A stretch of 64,000 nt of DNA from the NCBI RefSeq assembly GCF_016904945.1, contig NZ_JADIKF010000039.1, positions 1,084,447-1,148,446 of the forward strand, written 5' to 3'. Both the position numbers and the translations under genes were made by a program. Origin of the DNA: Dyella mobilis (GTDB taxonomy: Bacteria; Pseudomonadota; Gammaproteobacteria; Xanthomonadales; Rhodanobacteraceae). The notes beneath the pieces are model-generated. The model was given only the letters and a program-made list of their open reading frames with translations, searched no databases and was not told where the DNA came from. Below are positions 28,498-38,758 of the stretch, piece by piece (within the stretch, counting starts at the first letter, position 1; each line of letters starts with the position of its first letter).

Positions 28498-30011
28498 GCT
28501 ACGGCTTCCTGCTGCTGGGCAAGGGGGCGTTTGGTCGTTGCGGCGTCGGCCACGCTGCGCCACAAATGCATCACGGCATACGATCGCCATGGGCGCCACG
28601 CCTGTGCCGCCTGGGTGAGGGCCTTGGTGCTGAGCATGCTGTCTCCGTCGGACGCGGCGCGGCGCAGGATCAGGTCGGCGGCGGGAAACGCGTCTGGATG
28701 GCTGAGTCCGCGCATGGCCATGTAATGGGCCGTCCATTCGCCGATGCCAGGCAGCGCCACCCAGCGTTGCACGAATTCGTCCAGCGGTTGCTCGACCCGG
28801 AAATCCACGCGGCCATCCAGCACGGCGCGGGCGACGCCGCGAATGGTCTCCGCGCGTGCGGTGGTGACGCCCAGCGTGCGCAGATCGGCATCGGCCAGCA
28901 TCTGTGGCGAGGGAAACAGGCGTTCCAGACCAGGTGCAATGGCCGCCGGCAGCGATTCGCCGTATCGCTGCACGATGCGCGAGGCCAGCGTGCGTGCGGC
29001 GGCGACACTTACCTGTTGGCCGAGAATGGCGCGCACGGCGACTTCAAAACCATCCCAACTGCCTGGCAGGCGCAAGCCTGGACGTTTGCGCAACAGCGCT
29101 TTGAAATGCGGGGTGGCACCCAGTGCCGCGTTGATCGCCTGCGGATCGGCGTCGAGGTCGAACATGCGGCGGATACGCGTGACCACCGCAAGCATTTGTG
29201 CCGGTTGCGGGCAATGCAATTGCAGGTGCAAGGCGTGTTCGTTGCCGGGCCACGCACTCAGGCGCAGCCAGCCGGGGGATTCCACCGAGCCGAATACGCG
29301 CCCATAGCTGTGATCGTCCACCTGCTCGATGCCGGGTAATGCACGGCCGCGCAGAAACGTCAGCAACGAAGCGAGGTCATACGGAGGGCGGTAACTGAGC
29401 CGCAGGCTCAGGAAGTCGTCGCCCGCTGCATGAGGATGGCGGCGCAATTCGCGCGGAGCTATCCGGTTGGCCTGGGCAAACGCGGCGTTGAAACGGCGCA
29501 GGCTGCCAAAGCCCGAAGCCAGCGCAACATCGGTGACCGGCATGCGCGTTTCGGTCAACAGCTGTTTGGCGAACAGCAGGCGTCGCGTGGTGTGCACGTC
29601 GATCGGCGGTGCGCCCAGCCGCTCCACGAACAGGCGTCGCAATTGCCGCGCGCCGACACCGACGCGCCGCGCGAGCTCGTCCACGGGATGATCCTGCAGC
29701 AGCCCGTCCTCGATCAATTTCAGCGCGCGCGTCACCACGTGATCGCCGCGCTGCCACGCATCGTTGCCCGGCGCCAGTTCCGGCCGGCAGCGCAGGCATG
29801 GGCGGAAGCCCGCACCTTCCGCAGCGGCGGCAGTGCCAAAAAAACGCACGTTTTCGGGTTTGGCCGTGGGCGCCGGACAGACCGGTCGGCAGTAGATGCC
29901 CGTGCTGCGTACGGCAATGAAGAACAGGCCGTCGAAACGCGCGTCCCGGCTCAATCGGGCCCGTTCGCAGGTTTGCAGGTCGAGCGTGGGGATGGGGGCG
30001 GCTTGGGACAT
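28494..30011 (-). CDS. Ada-type regulator fused to AlkA DNA glycosylase
   Basis: The 505-aa fusion begins with the Ada zinc domain (RFDGLFFIAVRSTGIYCRPVCPA...CLRC), whose cysteines bind zinc and take the methyl group of phosphotriesters. An AraC helix-turn-helix pair follows (about 95-190), then AlkA N-terminal and HhH-GPD domains (about 205-490) with GQQVSVAAARTL, LPGIGEWTAHYMAMRG and the catalytic Asp in PAADLILRR. The O6-methyltransferase domain of E. coli Ada is replaced by the separate ogt gene just downstream. The protein likely senses methylation, activates its own operon and excises alkylated bases. Confidence 0.93.
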   Translation of the reverse strand: MSQAAPIPTLDLQTCERARLSRDARFDGLFFIAVRSTGIYCRPVCPAPTAKPENVRFFGTAAAAEGAGFRPCLRCRPELAPGNDAWQRGDHVVTRALKLIEDGLLQDHPVDELARRVGVGARQLRRLFVERLGAPPIDVHTTRRLLFAKQLLTETRMPVTDVALASGFGSLRRFNAAFAQANRIAPRELRRHPHAAGDDFLSLRLSYRPPYDLASLLTFLRGRALPGIEQVDDHSYGRVFGSVESPGWLRLSAWPGNEHALHLQLHCPQPAQMLAVVTRIRRMFDLDADPQAINAALGATPHFKALLRKRPGLRLPGSWDGFEVAVRAILGQQVSVAAARTLASRIVQRYGESLPAAIAPGLERLFPSPQMLADADLRTLGVTTARAETIRGVARAVLDGRVDFRVEQPLDEFVQRWVALPGIGEWTAHYMAMRGLSHPDAFPAADLILRRAASDGDSMLSTKALTQAAQAWRPWRSYAVMHLWRSVADAATTKRPLAQQQEAVA

Positions 30012-30219
30012 AGGTGCAGGCTAGCACCGTCGACGATTGGAGACTCGCCGTTTTCGGACATCAATGCTCGAAGGGCTCGTTGTCTCGTTTTCGATGCGGC
30101 AGCATGAGCACAAACAACCTGCACGTGGGCGGGCCATCACAGGGATGCCCTTTGTTGGGCGACAACCCCAGCAATGTTTGCTATATCTTGGCCTAGGGGA
30201 CCCAGGCAAAGGACGCATC

Positions 30220-31854
30220 ATGACTTCTCGGGAGCAAGGACTGCTGGCTGTGCTGGCAGGCGTGTTGGTGCTGAGCGCTTTCTATATTTATTCGCACGCA
30301 GAGCTTTGGTCTTTTACCAGTGTTTCGGCGGCCGGGGCGTCCAACCCGGGCACTCAGGTGTATCACTCGGTTGTGCGCCCAAGGCACGACCGGCCTGCAG
30401 GTGAATCTTTCAGTAAGGACATCCCTGCGTTTGCTGAAGCGGTGCGTCGCGCGGAAATGCAGTCCGATCTGCTTCAGCGCTGCCTGGACTACCCGGATCC
30501 GCCGGGCAGCCATTGGACTCACGATGCGGTGGTTGCGTACTGCCACTACCGCTTTCAACCGACTATCGGTTTTGACGAAGTCAAGCAGTTGATCGAACAA
30601 GGTAAAGCGGGCGAACTTGATCACCGCATGGACGAGGCCCTGCAAGCCCAGTTGACGCAACCGGATGCGCGTGGGCGGCTTGACCACATTTTTGTGAACG
30701 ATTTTGGCGACGGTTCGTTTGCGACCCGCGAGTTGCTGGACGCCTGGAAGCGGGATTCGCCGACTAGCGCCTATGCCTACGCGGCCAGCGGTTATGCGTA
30801 TGTACAGATGGCGCATGAGCAGCGTGGTGGCAGGTTTGCGAAGGATACGTCTGACGACAAGATGGCAGCGATGGACCGTCTTTTGCGAATGGCCGATGCG
30901 GACCTGCAGCATGCGATCAAACTCAATCCGCGTATTACACCCGTCTACGCGGCAATGATTGATGCTGCGGGGCTCGAATTTGGCAGGGGCTATGCAGTGC
31001 AAGCGATGAGTCGCGGCTTGCGGGTCGACCCTGCCAACTGGTCCATCTACAGCCAGATGATGTGGGTGCTCCAACCGCAATGGCTTGGTTCGCTTGAAGC
31101 CATGCAGCGGATGGCCGACACGGCTGTTGGACACGCAAACCAGAATCCGCTGTTGTGGATGGAGAAGCAGGCGGTAGCGCAGTATCTGGCTAATCTCGAT
31201 GGTTGCAGTTGTGCACCGCCTCCGCAAGCTTTCAACTTCCCTGGGGCGATGGACGAATTAGTGCGTAGCGGCGGGCTGGAGGCTGCCGGAAATACGGCCG
31301 CCGATCAGGGAGCGGCACCTATTGCCGTGGTGTATTTGTCCGAGGCCCTGCGTTTTGAGCCCTCGGAAGCACTTCGCAGGCAGCGCGCGAAGCAACTAGC
31401 ACTGGCCGGCGAGCCACGGATGGGTTTGGACGAAGCCAATGAGATGGTCGCCGCCGCGCCCAAAGAGGCCGGTAACTATGAAACCCGTGGCTACGTGTAC
31501 ATTTATACCGGCGATACCCAGCACGGTGCGCAAGACCTTGAAGCGGCGCTAGCCATCGACCCGAACGACGACCAAGCACTGGGCATGCTTGGCTTCATCT
31601 ACACCAATAATACACACGAATGGGACAAAGCCTGGGATATCGCCGACCGCATCATTCGGAAATACCCTGACAGCCCACGCGCGTGGATCATGCGAGCTAC
31701 GATCCAGGAAAATGAGCCGCGTGCGGGCTTACAAGATACTTACCAATATTTTCTGGCGCACTTCGGCAAAGATCCGCAGATGAAATGGCAGATCAATCAC
31801 ATGCGGGACCTTCTATCGAAGTCCGATGCGAGTGCATCATCGCAACGTCGTTGA
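30220..31854 (+). CDS. Membrane-anchored DUF4034/TPR-like protein
   Basis: The 544-aa protein has one N-terminal membrane segment (about residues 8-26, LLAVLAGVLVLSAFYIYS). A helical region with FDEVKQLIEQGKAGELDHRMDE and DAWKRDSPTSAYAYAASGYAYVQMA resembles DUF4034. TPR-type repeats follow, clearest in NYETRGYVYIYTGDTQHGAQDLEAALAIDPNDDQALGMLGFIY (about 465-510). The start is taken at MTSREQGLL. TPR proteins usually scaffold protein complexes, and no specific role can be given. Codon and base use are slightly more A/T-rich than in its neighbours. A perfect hairpin follows its stop. Confidence 0.75.
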   Translation: MTSREQGLLAVLAGVLVLSAFYIYSHAELWSFTSVSAAGASNPGTQVYHSVVRPRHDRPAGESFSKDIPAFAEAVRRAEMQSDLLQRCLDYPDPPGSHWTHDAVVAYCHYRFQPTIGFDEVKQLIEQGKAGELDHRMDEALQAQLTQPDARGRLDHIFVNDFGDGSFATRELLDAWKRDSPTSAYAYAASGYAYVQMAHEQRGGRFAKDTSDDKMAAMDRLLRMADADLQHAIKLNPRITPVYAAMIDAAGLEFGRGYAVQAMSRGLRVDPANWSIYSQMMWVLQPQWLGSLEAMQRMADTAVGHANQNPLLWMEKQAVAQYLANLDGCSCAPPPQAFNFPGAMDELVRSGGLEAAGNTAADQGAAPIAVVYLSEALRFEPSEALRRQRAKQLALAGEPRMGLDEANEMVAAAPKEAGNYETRGYVYIYTGDTQHGAQDLEAALAIDPNDDQALGMLGFIYTNNTHEWDKAWDIADRIIRKYPDSPRAWIMRATIQENEPRAGLQDTYQYFLAHFGKDPQMKWQINHMRDLLSKSDASASSQRR

Positions 31855-31860
31855 ACTGCT

Positions 31861-31898
31861 GATACCGTCATTTCCACGAAACAGGAAATGACGGTATC
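31861..31898. terminator. Perfect 15-bp hairpin between convergent genes
   Basis: GATACCGTCATTTCC and GGAAATGACGGTATC pair exactly around an 8-base loop. It lies six bases after the TPR-like gene and 47 bases past the end of the convergent cytochrome b561 gene, so it may serve both. No T run follows on either strand. Confidence 0.55.
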
Positions 31899-31944
31899 GA
31901 AGAAGCGCCAAGCGACCATGTTCATCGGGCCGGAATCAATCGGG

Positions 31945-32487
31945 CTATTTGCGCCAGCTCCAAAGCATGCTCGAAAGCACACCGTCCCTGCGAATCAGTC
32001 CGTGATAAAGCGCTGCGCCAAGATGCGCAAGAAAGGTCAGGAGCAACAGTATCGCAAGCCATGCATGTGCATGTCTGAGCATGGCAAACGCGATCGCATT
32101 GGTCGGAAAAATCGGTGGCAACCGCAGCGACTCACTGAGCATGACGGGATAACCGCCGGCCGAAAGCATGGCCCAGCCCACCAGCGGAATGATCAACATC
32201 AGCGCATACAGCAGCCAATGCGAGGCAAGCGCTGCCAATTTCTGGATGGCCGGCAGATCATCGGGCAGCGGCGGCGGAGCGTGACGCAAGCGCACGGCCA
32301 AGCGCACCACCGCAAGCAGCAGGATCGCCATGCCTAGCGGCTTGTGAATGCGCAGCAGCCATTCGTGTCGTTCGGACACCGAAGCCACCATACCCACGCC
32401 GATAAACAGCATGGCCACGATCATGGCCGCCATCAGCCAGTGCAACACACGTGCAGCAAGCACGAATTGAGTCGGTGAACGTGTCAT
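31945..32487 (-). CDS. Cytochrome b561-type membrane protein
   Basis: The 180-aa di-heme cytochrome b561 (CybB type) has four membrane helices. Histidines positioned for heme axial ligation lie in ARVLHWLMA, RIHKPLGM, LASHWLLY and LRHAHAWLA. It probably passes electrons from ubiquinol to a periplasmic partner. It overlaps the stop of the upstream catalase-like gene by four bases. The pairing of a catalase-like heme enzyme and cytochrome b561 recurs in proteobacteria and suggests they act together in peroxide or redox metabolism. Confidence 0.92.
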   Translation of the reverse strand: MTRSPTQFVLAARVLHWLMAAMIVAMLFIGVGMVASVSERHEWLLRIHKPLGMAILLLAVVRLAVRLRHAPPPLPDDLPAIQKLAALASHWLLYALMLIIPLVGWAMLSAGGYPVMLSESLRLPPIFPTNAIAFAMLRHAHAWLAILLLLTFLAHLGAALYHGLIRRDGVLSSMLWSWRK

Positions 32488-33599
32488 TGCCGTGCCTCCT
32501 GCTGGGTATGAGCGGTGCCGGGCAAACGGGCCTCTTCGCTGGTGCGGCGCAGATACGAGGTTGCATAGGCAGCCGAGCGTGCAGGCAGCAGCGGGTCATC
32601 CGAGGCTTCGATGCCATTCGGCAATATCAGCGGGTCGTAGTTGATGTCGCGGCAAGGGCCGCTTTGCTGTGGTTCGGTGGCGGTCAGCACCAGCGTGCCG
32701 GCGTCGACGTCGCGGCGATCGGACGGCCAAATCTTGGTGGCGTCGTTGGTGGGGTCGCCGGGATTTGCCAGTGTGAACAGTAAATGCCAGCGTTGCGGCC
32801 CTTGCGTCAAGCGCTGCGCCAGATCCGCATCCAGATAATCGGGGTTCGCGCCGCCGGGTGTCGCATCGCCGTTTTCCGAAACCATGCGCCAGCGCACCGG
32901 GTGTTTTTCGCCTTGGGCATCGACGAGTACGAAAGCATTCAAGCTCCAATAGGTTTCCGTTGCATAGCTGGACGACGGTTTGGCGGTCTTCACCCAGGCC
33001 AGAAATGCTGCCGCTTCCGGGTGCGCGGCAAAGAACGCTGCGATGTTCTTGGGGTTTGGCTTGCCCGTAGCCGGATCGGGTTGCTGCGCTTGCAACTGCT
33101 CAAAAAAAGCCTGCGGCGTGGCCACCGGAAACACCGGCATGCTGTTCATGCCGGTACGCCATTGCTGCCCATTGGCCTGATTGAAGCGCAAGGCCATGCT
33201 GCGAATCGGCACGCTGCTGTCCGGGGCGTAGGGGTTGCCGCCAGGAACGGCAAAGCGCCCCACCACCGGCGTACGTCCCGGTGCGAACACCTGCGCCGAG
33301 GAATACGGCTGCAACTGCCCATTGCTTTCGAAATAGCCCATCACGCATACGCCTTTGGCGTGATTGCGGCGATAGCCGGGAAACACTCCTGCGTTGGTCT
33401 GCAGCTGGTTCACCAGGCGCTGCGCGGTAAGCCGCTGCGGGGCGAGCCATCCCCCTACGTAACCGAAAGCAAGCACGGTAAATAGAAGGATGGCCCCGAT
33501 CAGTGCGAAACGCAGCAGTTTGCCGCCGGTGCCGAGTGGGGGTGGGGAGGACAGGGATGGCTCATTCATGGAAGCAGTTCCTGATGGGAGGGGCTTCAT
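32484..33599 (-). CDS. Catalase-family heme peroxidase (SrpA-like), membrane-anchored
   Basis: The 371-aa catalase-fold protein has one N-terminal membrane anchor (LLRFALIGAILLFTVLAFGYVGG). Then come HAKGVCVMGYFESNG (distal His region), VGRFAVPGGNPYAPD, MALRFNQANGQQWRTGMNSMPVF, and the proximal tyrosine region RDINYDPLILPNGI. It is shorter than true catalases, as typical for the SrpA-like group, which acts as a peroxidase using organic substrates. The start may be ten codons later (MNEPSLS). It forms an operon with the cytochrome b561 gene. Confidence 0.9.
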   Translation of the reverse strand: MKPLPSGTASMNEPSLSSPPPLGTGGKLLRFALIGAILLFTVLAFGYVGGWLAPQRLTAQRLVNQLQTNAGVFPGYRRNHAKGVCVMGYFESNGQLQPYSSAQVFAPGRTPVVGRFAVPGGNPYAPDSSVPIRSMALRFNQANGQQWRTGMNSMPVFPVATPQAFFEQLQAQQPDPATGKPNPKNIAAFFAAHPEAAAFLAWVKTAKPSSSYATETYWSLNAFVLVDAQGEKHPVRWRMVSENGDATPGGANPDYLDADLAQRLTQGPQRWHLLFTLANPGDPTNDATKIWPSDRRDVDAGTLVLTATEPQQSGPCRDINYDPLILPNGIEASDDPLLPARSAAYATSYLRRTSEEARLPGTAHTQQEARQ

Positions 33600-33822
33600 C
33601 GATCCACTGGAGCATCGTGCTCCTGTTGGCGCGTGTTGGGGTGTGCTTCGTACGAATACGGGGATCGGTTACCTCGATCCAGCCACTTCAAGGCCTTCGC
33701 CTTGCGCGTGGTTGGACGCCGGCCCGCGGGGCAGAGTGAGCAACCCTCGCCTTGCGGCAAAAAGCAGGCAGGCCAAGCCTTTGCCGCACTGCAGTTGGCG
33801 GCCATCCGGCGGGGCGACCATA

Positions 33823-33840
33823 ATGGGGATCTTTCCCCAT
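33823..33840. promoter_or_regulatory. Short palindrome just upstream of hutU
   Basis: ATGGGGA-TCTT-TCCCCAT is a perfect 7-bp inverted repeat ending 19 bases before the hutU start. It could be an operator or a small mRNA hairpin; weak evidence. Confidence 0.3.
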
Positions 33841-33859
33841 CGCAGTCGCAGGTACCCCG

Positions 33860-35530
33860 ATGAACGCCCCTACACGCATCGACACCACCCGCACCATCCG
33901 CGCCCCGCACGGCACGGAGCTGAGCTGCAAGAGCTGGCTCACCGAGGCGCCTTACCGCATGCTCCAGAACAACCTGGACCCGGTCGTGGCGGAAAACCCG
34001 GCGGAACTCGTGGTGTATGGCGGCATCGGCCGCGCCGCGCGCAATTGGGAGTGCTTCGACGCCATCCTGCGCGCCCTGCGCGATCTCAATGACGACGAAA
34101 CGCTGCTGGTGCAGTCGGGCAAGCCGGTCGGCGTATTTCCGACCCATCCGGACGCGCCGCGCGTGCTGATTGCCAACTCCAACCTGGTGCCGGCATGGGC
34201 CAACTGGGAGCACTTCAACGAGCTCGATAAGAAGGGCTTGATGATGTACGGCCAGATGACGGCCGGCTCCTGGATCTACATTGGTTCGCAGGGCATCGTG
34301 CAGGGTACCTACGAAACCTTCGTTGAAATGGGCCGCCAGCATTACAACGGCAGCCTCAAGGGCAAATGGATTCTTACCGCGGGCCTGGGCGGCATGGGCG
34401 GCGCGCAGCCGCTGGCTGCCTCGCTGGCCGGTGCGTGCAGCCTGAACATCGAATGTCAGCAGAGCCGCATCGATTTCCGCCTCAACACGCGCTACGTCGA
34501 TGAGCAGGCCACCGATCTGGACGACGCGCTGGCGCGCATCGAGAAATACACCAAGGCCGGCGAAGCCAAATCCATTGCGCTGCTCGGTAATGCTGCCGAC
34601 ATCCTGCCCGAGCTCGTGCGCCGCGGCGTGCGGCCCGATGCGGTCACCGACCAGACCAGCGCGCACGATCCGATCAACGGCTATCTGCCGCAAGGCTGGA
34701 CCGTGGAGCAGTGGTTCGAACGCCGTAAGAGCGATCCGAACGGCACGCGCGATGCCGCCAAGAAATCCATGAAGAAGCACGTGGAAGCCATGCTGGCTTT
34801 CCACGCGCAGGGCATTCCCACCTTTGACTACGGCAACAACATCCGCCAGATGGCCAAGGACGAAGGCTGCGCCAACGCCTTCGATTTCCCCGGCTTCGTG
34901 CCTGCCTTCGTGCGTCCGCTGTTCTGCCGCGGCGTGGGCCCGTTCCGCTGGGTTGCGCTGTCCGGCGATCCGGAAGACATTATCAAGACCGACGCTAAGG
35001 TGAAGGAGCTGATCCCCGACGATCCGCACCTGCACAACTGGCTGGACATGGCCGAACAGCGCATCAGCTTCCAGGGCCTGCCGGCGCGTATCTGCTGGGT
35101 GGGTCTGGGTCTGCGCCACAAGCTCGGCCTGGCCTTCAACGAAATGGTGCGCAAGGGCGAACTGAAGGCGCCAATCGTGATCGGCCGCGATCACCTGGAT
35201 TCCGGCTCGGTCGCCAGCCCCAATCGCGAAACCGAAGCGATGAAGGACGGCAGCGACGCCGTTTCCGACTGGCCGCTGCTCAACGCCATGCTCAACGTGG
35301 CCGGCGGCGCGACCTGGGTCAGCCTGCATCACGGCGGCGGTGTGGGCATGGGTTACAGCCAGCACAGCGGCGTGGTGATCGTGTGCGACGGTACCGAGGC
35401 AGCAGACAAGCGCATTGCGCGTGTGTTGTGGAACGATCCGGGCACTGGCGTGATGCGCCATGCGGATGCCGGTTACGACATCGCCGTGCAGTGCGCGAAG
35501 GAGCAAGGCCTCAAACTGCCGATGATCTGA
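33860..35530 (+). CDS. hutU: Urocanate hydratase
   Basis: Second enzyme of histidine degradation; converts urocanate to imidazolonepropionate using NAD+ as an electrophile. The 556-aa protein carries the family signatures [48 protein letters not shown] (NAD binding) and [14 protein letters not shown], whose cysteine matches the conserved active-site cysteine. It is a single-gene unit ended by a strong terminator. hutI and hutF lie about 20 kb away, so the pathway is dispersed. Confidence 0.98.
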   Translation: MNAPTRIDTTRTIRAPHGTELSCKSWLTEAPYRMLQNNLDPVVAENPAELVVYGGIGRAARNWECFDAILRALRDLNDDETLLVQSGKPVGVFPTHPDAPRVLIANSNLVPAWANWEHFNELDKKGLMMYGQMTAGSWIYIGSQGIVQGTYETFVEMGRQHYNGSLKGKWILTAGLGGMGGAQPLAASLAGACSLNIECQQSRIDFRLNTRYVDEQATDLDDALARIEKYTKAGEAKSIALLGNAADILPELVRRGVRPDAVTDQTSAHDPINGYLPQGWTVEQWFERRKSDPNGTRDAAKKSMKKHVEAMLAFHAQGIPTFDYGNNIRQMAKDEGCANAFDFPGFVPAFVRPLFCRGVGPFRWVALSGDPEDIIKTDAKVKELIPDDPHLHNWLDMAEQRISFQGLPARICWVGLGLRHKLGLAFNEMVRKGELKAPIVIGRDHLDSGSVASPNRETEAMKDGSDAVSDWPLLNAMLNVAGGATWVSLHHGGGVGMGYSQHSGVVIVCDGTEAADKRIARVLWNDPGTGVMRHADAGYDIAVQCAKEQGLKLPMI

Positions 35531-35564
35531 CGATCGCGCTTTTGTCCGCCATTTCACGTATCTC

Positions 35565-35596
35565 GTTGCGCCCCTTTCGGGGCGCAACTTTTTTTT
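35565..35596 (+). terminator. Rho-independent terminator of hutU
   Basis: A 10-bp stem GTTGCGCCCC/GGGGCGCAAC with a TTTC loop is followed by eight T residues. Confidence 0.95.
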
Positions 35597-35661
35597 CGGA
35601 GTGCAGTCGCCTGCCGCCTTGGTAATGCGGCGTGCCGCAATGGTTGCCATGTCGTTCGGTA

Positions 35662-36099
35662 TCAAGGCGAGCGGGAAGCGTGGATGGCCGCTTCTCCGAT
35701 ATCTTTGCAGAGGCTGTCCAGCCCGTTTGGACATTGAGAAGCGTCCTGTCTGATCTTGTCCAGATCGCGCGTATCGAGCGTTGTGTTGATGTGCCGCAGC
35801 ACGAACGGCCGCAATGAAGGCGTTTTCGCCATGAGCCGCGAAAGCTCGGGCAGCGTATCCCAATGATCGACGAGCAGTCGGGCCACGGCTTCGGAGCTTC
35901 CCTCTGCGATGCTGCCGTCGTCGCATTGCGCGAATTTGGCGCGGTAGGCGGCAACGGCCTGCCAGCTATCCAGCGTGTCCACCGCTGAGTCCGCCGTTTC
36001 GGCCTGGCTGGCTGAGCACGTCGACGCAGGCGTTGTCGCGTGTACGCATGCGGCAGGCAGCATTGCGAGTGCAGCGAAAACTAGATGGCGAGTAACCAC
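35662..36099 (-). CDS. Putative lipoprotein of unknown function
   Basis: I take a GTG at 36099 as the start because AAGGGA lies nine bases upstream and it yields a compact lipoprotein signal, MVTRHLVFAALAMLPAAC, ending at a lipobox cysteine. The frame is open further, to about 36171. The mature part (about 125 aa) has helical, cysteine-bearing segments such as DSWQAVAAYRAKFAQCDDGS and QCPNGLDSLCKDIGEAA, which could form a disulfide. I do not recognise the family. The next gene upstream on the same strand is the amidohydrolase, but that gene's 3' end lies 88 bases away. Confidence 0.7.
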   Translation of the reverse strand: MVTRHLVFAALAMLPAACVHATTPASTCSASQAETADSAVDTLDSWQAVAAYRAKFAQCDDGSIAEGSSEAVARLLVDHWDTLPELSRLMAKTPSLRPFVLRHINTTLDTRDLDKIRQDASQCPNGLDSLCKDIGEAAIHASRSP

Positions 36100-36186
36100 G
36101 TGATGCACGTCCCTTGGTCGTTTGCTGTCCATGGATTCATCCGCTGCGACAGCCGCTTCGTTGCCTTTCACGCGATGGGAGCCTTC

Positions 36187-37518
36187 TCAATGTGCGCCCA
36201 CGTCCTGCTTGTAGATCACTCCGCCTTTCATCACGAACGGCACGTGTTCGATGGCACTGATGTCCGCTGTCGGATCGCCTTGCACGGCGATGATATCGGC
36301 ATCCAGTCCTGGCTTGAGCTGGCCGAAATGGTCCTGCTGGCGAAGTATTTTCGCGTCGACCGCGGTGGCGGCCAGTAGCGCACGCGACGGCGACATGCCA
36401 TCGCGCACCATCCATTCCAGTTCCTTGTAATTGGTGCCGTGCGCGAATACGCCCACGTCGCTGCCGGAGCCGATGGTGACGCCGACCTGCATGGCGGTCT
36501 TGAACGCGTTTGCCGCCTGCTGCATGTCTTCGGTGGGCGGCAGGCCGGGCTTCCAGCCGTGGAAATATTCGGCGTAGGCGGCTTCGGCTTCGAGCGTGGG
36601 CATGTAGGCGACGTCGTGCTGCTTCATCAGTTCAAACACTTCGCGCGTGCCGCCATAGGCGTGCTCGATGGTGTTCACGCCCGCCAGTACGGCGCGGCGC
36701 ATACCTTCGGGCGTGGTGGAGTGCACGGCCACCGGCAGGCCCATCGAATGCGCGGTTTCCACTGCGACATTCAGTTCTTCCTGAGTGAACGTGGGTACGG
36801 AGCCCTTGCTCTTGCCGCAGTGATAGTCGGCATACAGCTTGATCCAGTCGGCGCCGTGGCCGGCCTGATCGCGTACCGCATCGATCATTTGCGCCGTGCC
36901 GCTGACCGGAATGCCGCCTTGCGGCAAGTCGATATCGGTACGAAAGCCCAACGGGCCCGGACCGTAGCAGTGCGCGGCGATGGTGGCGCGCGTGGCGACA
37001 AACAGATGCGGTCCAGGAATCAGCCCCTGGTCGATGGCGCGTTGCACGTCGACATCCGCATAGCCGGCGCCCTCGGTGCCCAGGTCGCGCAAGGCGGTGA
37101 AGCCGGCCATCAGTGTGTCGTGCACGTGCTGTACGGCTTCGATGGTGCGATAGGCCAGGGTTTCTTTCAGTACCTGGTCGTTCCATAGAGTTTCGTTGTA
37201 GGGGTGCAGAAAGATATGCGAGTGCGCATCGATCAAGCCAGGCAGCAAGGTGGTGCCGGGCAGGGCGATCGTCTGCGTGCCGGCTGGAACGCTTACCTGC
37301 GAAGCGGGCCCTACGGCAGCGATCTTGTCGCCTTGCACCAGCACCACCCAGCCGTTGTGCGTCTGCTCGCTGCGAGCGTCGAAGACGCGATCGGCCTTGA
37401 GCAGCCAGGCGTGATCGGCAGGCTTCGGAACGGTATCGGCGAAGGCGTTCGGCGCCAAAGCGGCCAGTCCGACGGTAGCCGCCACCAGCGTGGCGATGGT
37501 GCACCTGAAGCGCTGCAT
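36187..37518 (-). CDS. Exported amidohydrolase-family metallohydrolase
   Basis: The 443-aa protein has a Sec signal ([18 protein letters not shown]). A TIM-barrel amidohydrolase follows with the metal motif [14 protein letters not shown], a lysine ligand region at [18 protein letters not shown](TTP)/EHAYGG metal histidines and [12 protein letters not shown]. It resembles the Xaa-Pro dipeptidase/imidazolonepropionase-like branch, which includes exported aryldialkylphosphatase-like or prolidase-like enzymes. The start MQRFRCTI (37518) has GAGGGAGG upstream. Substrate unknown. Confidence 0.9.
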   Translation of the reverse strand: MQRFRCTIATLVAATVGLAALAPNAFADTVPKPADHAWLLKADRVFDARSEQTHNGWVVLVQGDKIAAVGPASQVSVPAGTQTIALPGTTLLPGLIDAHSHIFLHPYNETLWNDQVLKETLAYRTIEAVQHVHDTLMAGFTALRDLGTEGAGYADVDVQRAIDQGLIPGPHLFVATRATIAAHCYGPGPLGFRTDIDLPQGGIPVSGTAQMIDAVRDQAGHGADWIKLYADYHCGKSKGSVPTFTQEELNVAVETAHSMGLPVAVHSTTPEGMRRAVLAGVNTIEHAYGGTREVFELMKQHDVAYMPTLEAEAAYAEYFHGWKPGLPPTEDMQQAANAFKTAMQVGVTIGSGSDVGVFAHGTNYKELEWMVRDGMSPSRALLAATAVDAKILRQQDHFGQLKPGLDADIIAVQGDPTADISAIEHVPFVMKGGVIYKQDVGAH

Positions 37519-37588
37519 GGGCACGCGGGCCTCCCTCGTCGAGTTTTGATGCCGATGCCGGCGAGCATAACGTAGCCGGCACCAGATA

Positions 37589-38611
37589 TCAGTTGGCCCT
37601 GGGAGGAAGCGCTGCCGCGACCGACTTGGCCAAGTCCACGAAGATGGCTTGACGCGCATCGTCGGAAGCATGGGATGCCGTCAGGAAGGCGGCCACGATA
37701 ACCGCATGCCCATTGGGCCAGGTCATGATGCCGATGTCGTTATAGGCCGCGGTGAATCCGTCGATCGTCGGTGACGTACCGCATTTGTCTGCCAATCGAA
37801 CGCCGTTCGGCAGGCCGGCGCGAAGACGGTTCGGCTTGGTTTGCGCGTACATCAGGTCGAGCAGGTACTGGCTGGAGGCTTTCGAAAGCAGTTCGTGCCG
37901 CCACAGTTTGCGCAGGAATTGGACGGCGGCAGCGGGTGTGCTGCGGTTGCCGGGATCAGCAAGAAACGCGTGGTAGCCGCGCAGATAGCGCTGGTCCTGC
38001 TGCGCGTCGGTTTCGTCTGCCGGCGGCGTTTCGCCTGTATGGAGGGCTTCGAACAATTGCGTATTGCCGGACTCGTATCTGTCTACGTGCAGACCTTCGA
38101 TGCCGTGAGCGCGCAGATAGCTTTCCACGATGGCAGGGCCACCCATGAACTTGATCAAGGTATCGGCCGCCGTATTGTCGCTTTCGCTCACCATGTCGCT
38201 CATCAGCTGGCGTACGGTGAACGTTTCCTGCGTGCCTTGGAATTGCTTGCGGATGATGCCTCCTTCGAGGTCTTCGCGCTTCACCACGAGGGTTTGATCG
38301 AAGCTGTTTTGTCCGTGTTCGATCCGGTCCAGCATCGCCGCCCCGACCGCCGACTTGAACACGCTCATCATGGGGAAGGCTTGATCGGCGTTGACGCGCC
38401 AGGTCTTGCCGCTGTCCAGGTCGAGTACGGCGATTCCGAGCGCACCGGGTTGGGCACGTTGGGCCAGAGTTTGCAGTGTTGCCTGCAAGCCTGAATCGCC
38501 TGCGGTTGCCGCGACGCCATCGCCGGCCGTCGCACACCTGGGCGATCCGACCCAAGCGCACAGGCATAGTGCTGCCGCCATGGCGGACCGGCGGACAAGA
38601 GCAAGCTTCAT
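37589..38611 (-). CDS. Class A beta-lactamase-like serine hydrolase
   Basis: The 340-aa exported protein has a signal peptide (residues 1-28). Class A motifs are SVFK (S-x-x-K) in [19 protein letters not shown] in [11 protein letters not shown], and an omega-loop glutamate in [12 protein letters not shown], corresponding to LDRWEPELN of TEM. The third box reads KCG (ADKCGTSPT) where KTG or KSG is usual, and the omega-loop asparagine is replaced by threonine. It is therefore either an unusual class A enzyme or a related hydrolase. Activity on beta-lactams cannot be claimed from sequence alone. No divergent ampR is present. Confidence 0.85.
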   Translation of the reverse strand: MKLALVRRSAMAAALCLCAWVGSPRCATAGDGVAATAGDSGLQATLQTLAQRAQPGALGIAVLDLDSGKTWRVNADQAFPMMSVFKSAVGAAMLDRIEHGQNSFDQTLVVKREDLEGGIIRKQFQGTQETFTVRQLMSDMVSESDNTAADTLIKFMGGPAIVESYLRAHGIEGLHVDRYESGNTQLFEALHTGETPPADETDAQQDQRYLRGYHAFLADPGNRSTPAAAVQFLRKLWRHELLSKASSQYLLDLMYAQTKPNRLRAGLPNGVRLADKCGTSPTIDGFTAAYNDIGIMTWPNGHAVIVAAFLTASHASDDARQAIFVDLAKSVAAALPPRAN

Positions 38612-38758
38612 CGTGCAGTTCCTTTTGCGGGTCACGTGGAAACGATTAGCCTGCCACCGGGAAATGGCAAAACGGGGGCATGCCACGGTCATGGGTCTGG
38701 TCTGCTCGCGGGTCATCTGCACGTGCATCGTGCGAATGGGGCGGCGCGAGAGTACGGG

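Noticed and set aside
33596..35926. 776-codon open frame antisense to hutU
   Set aside because: Shadow of hutU in a high-GC genome; low-complexity composition and no plausible domain.
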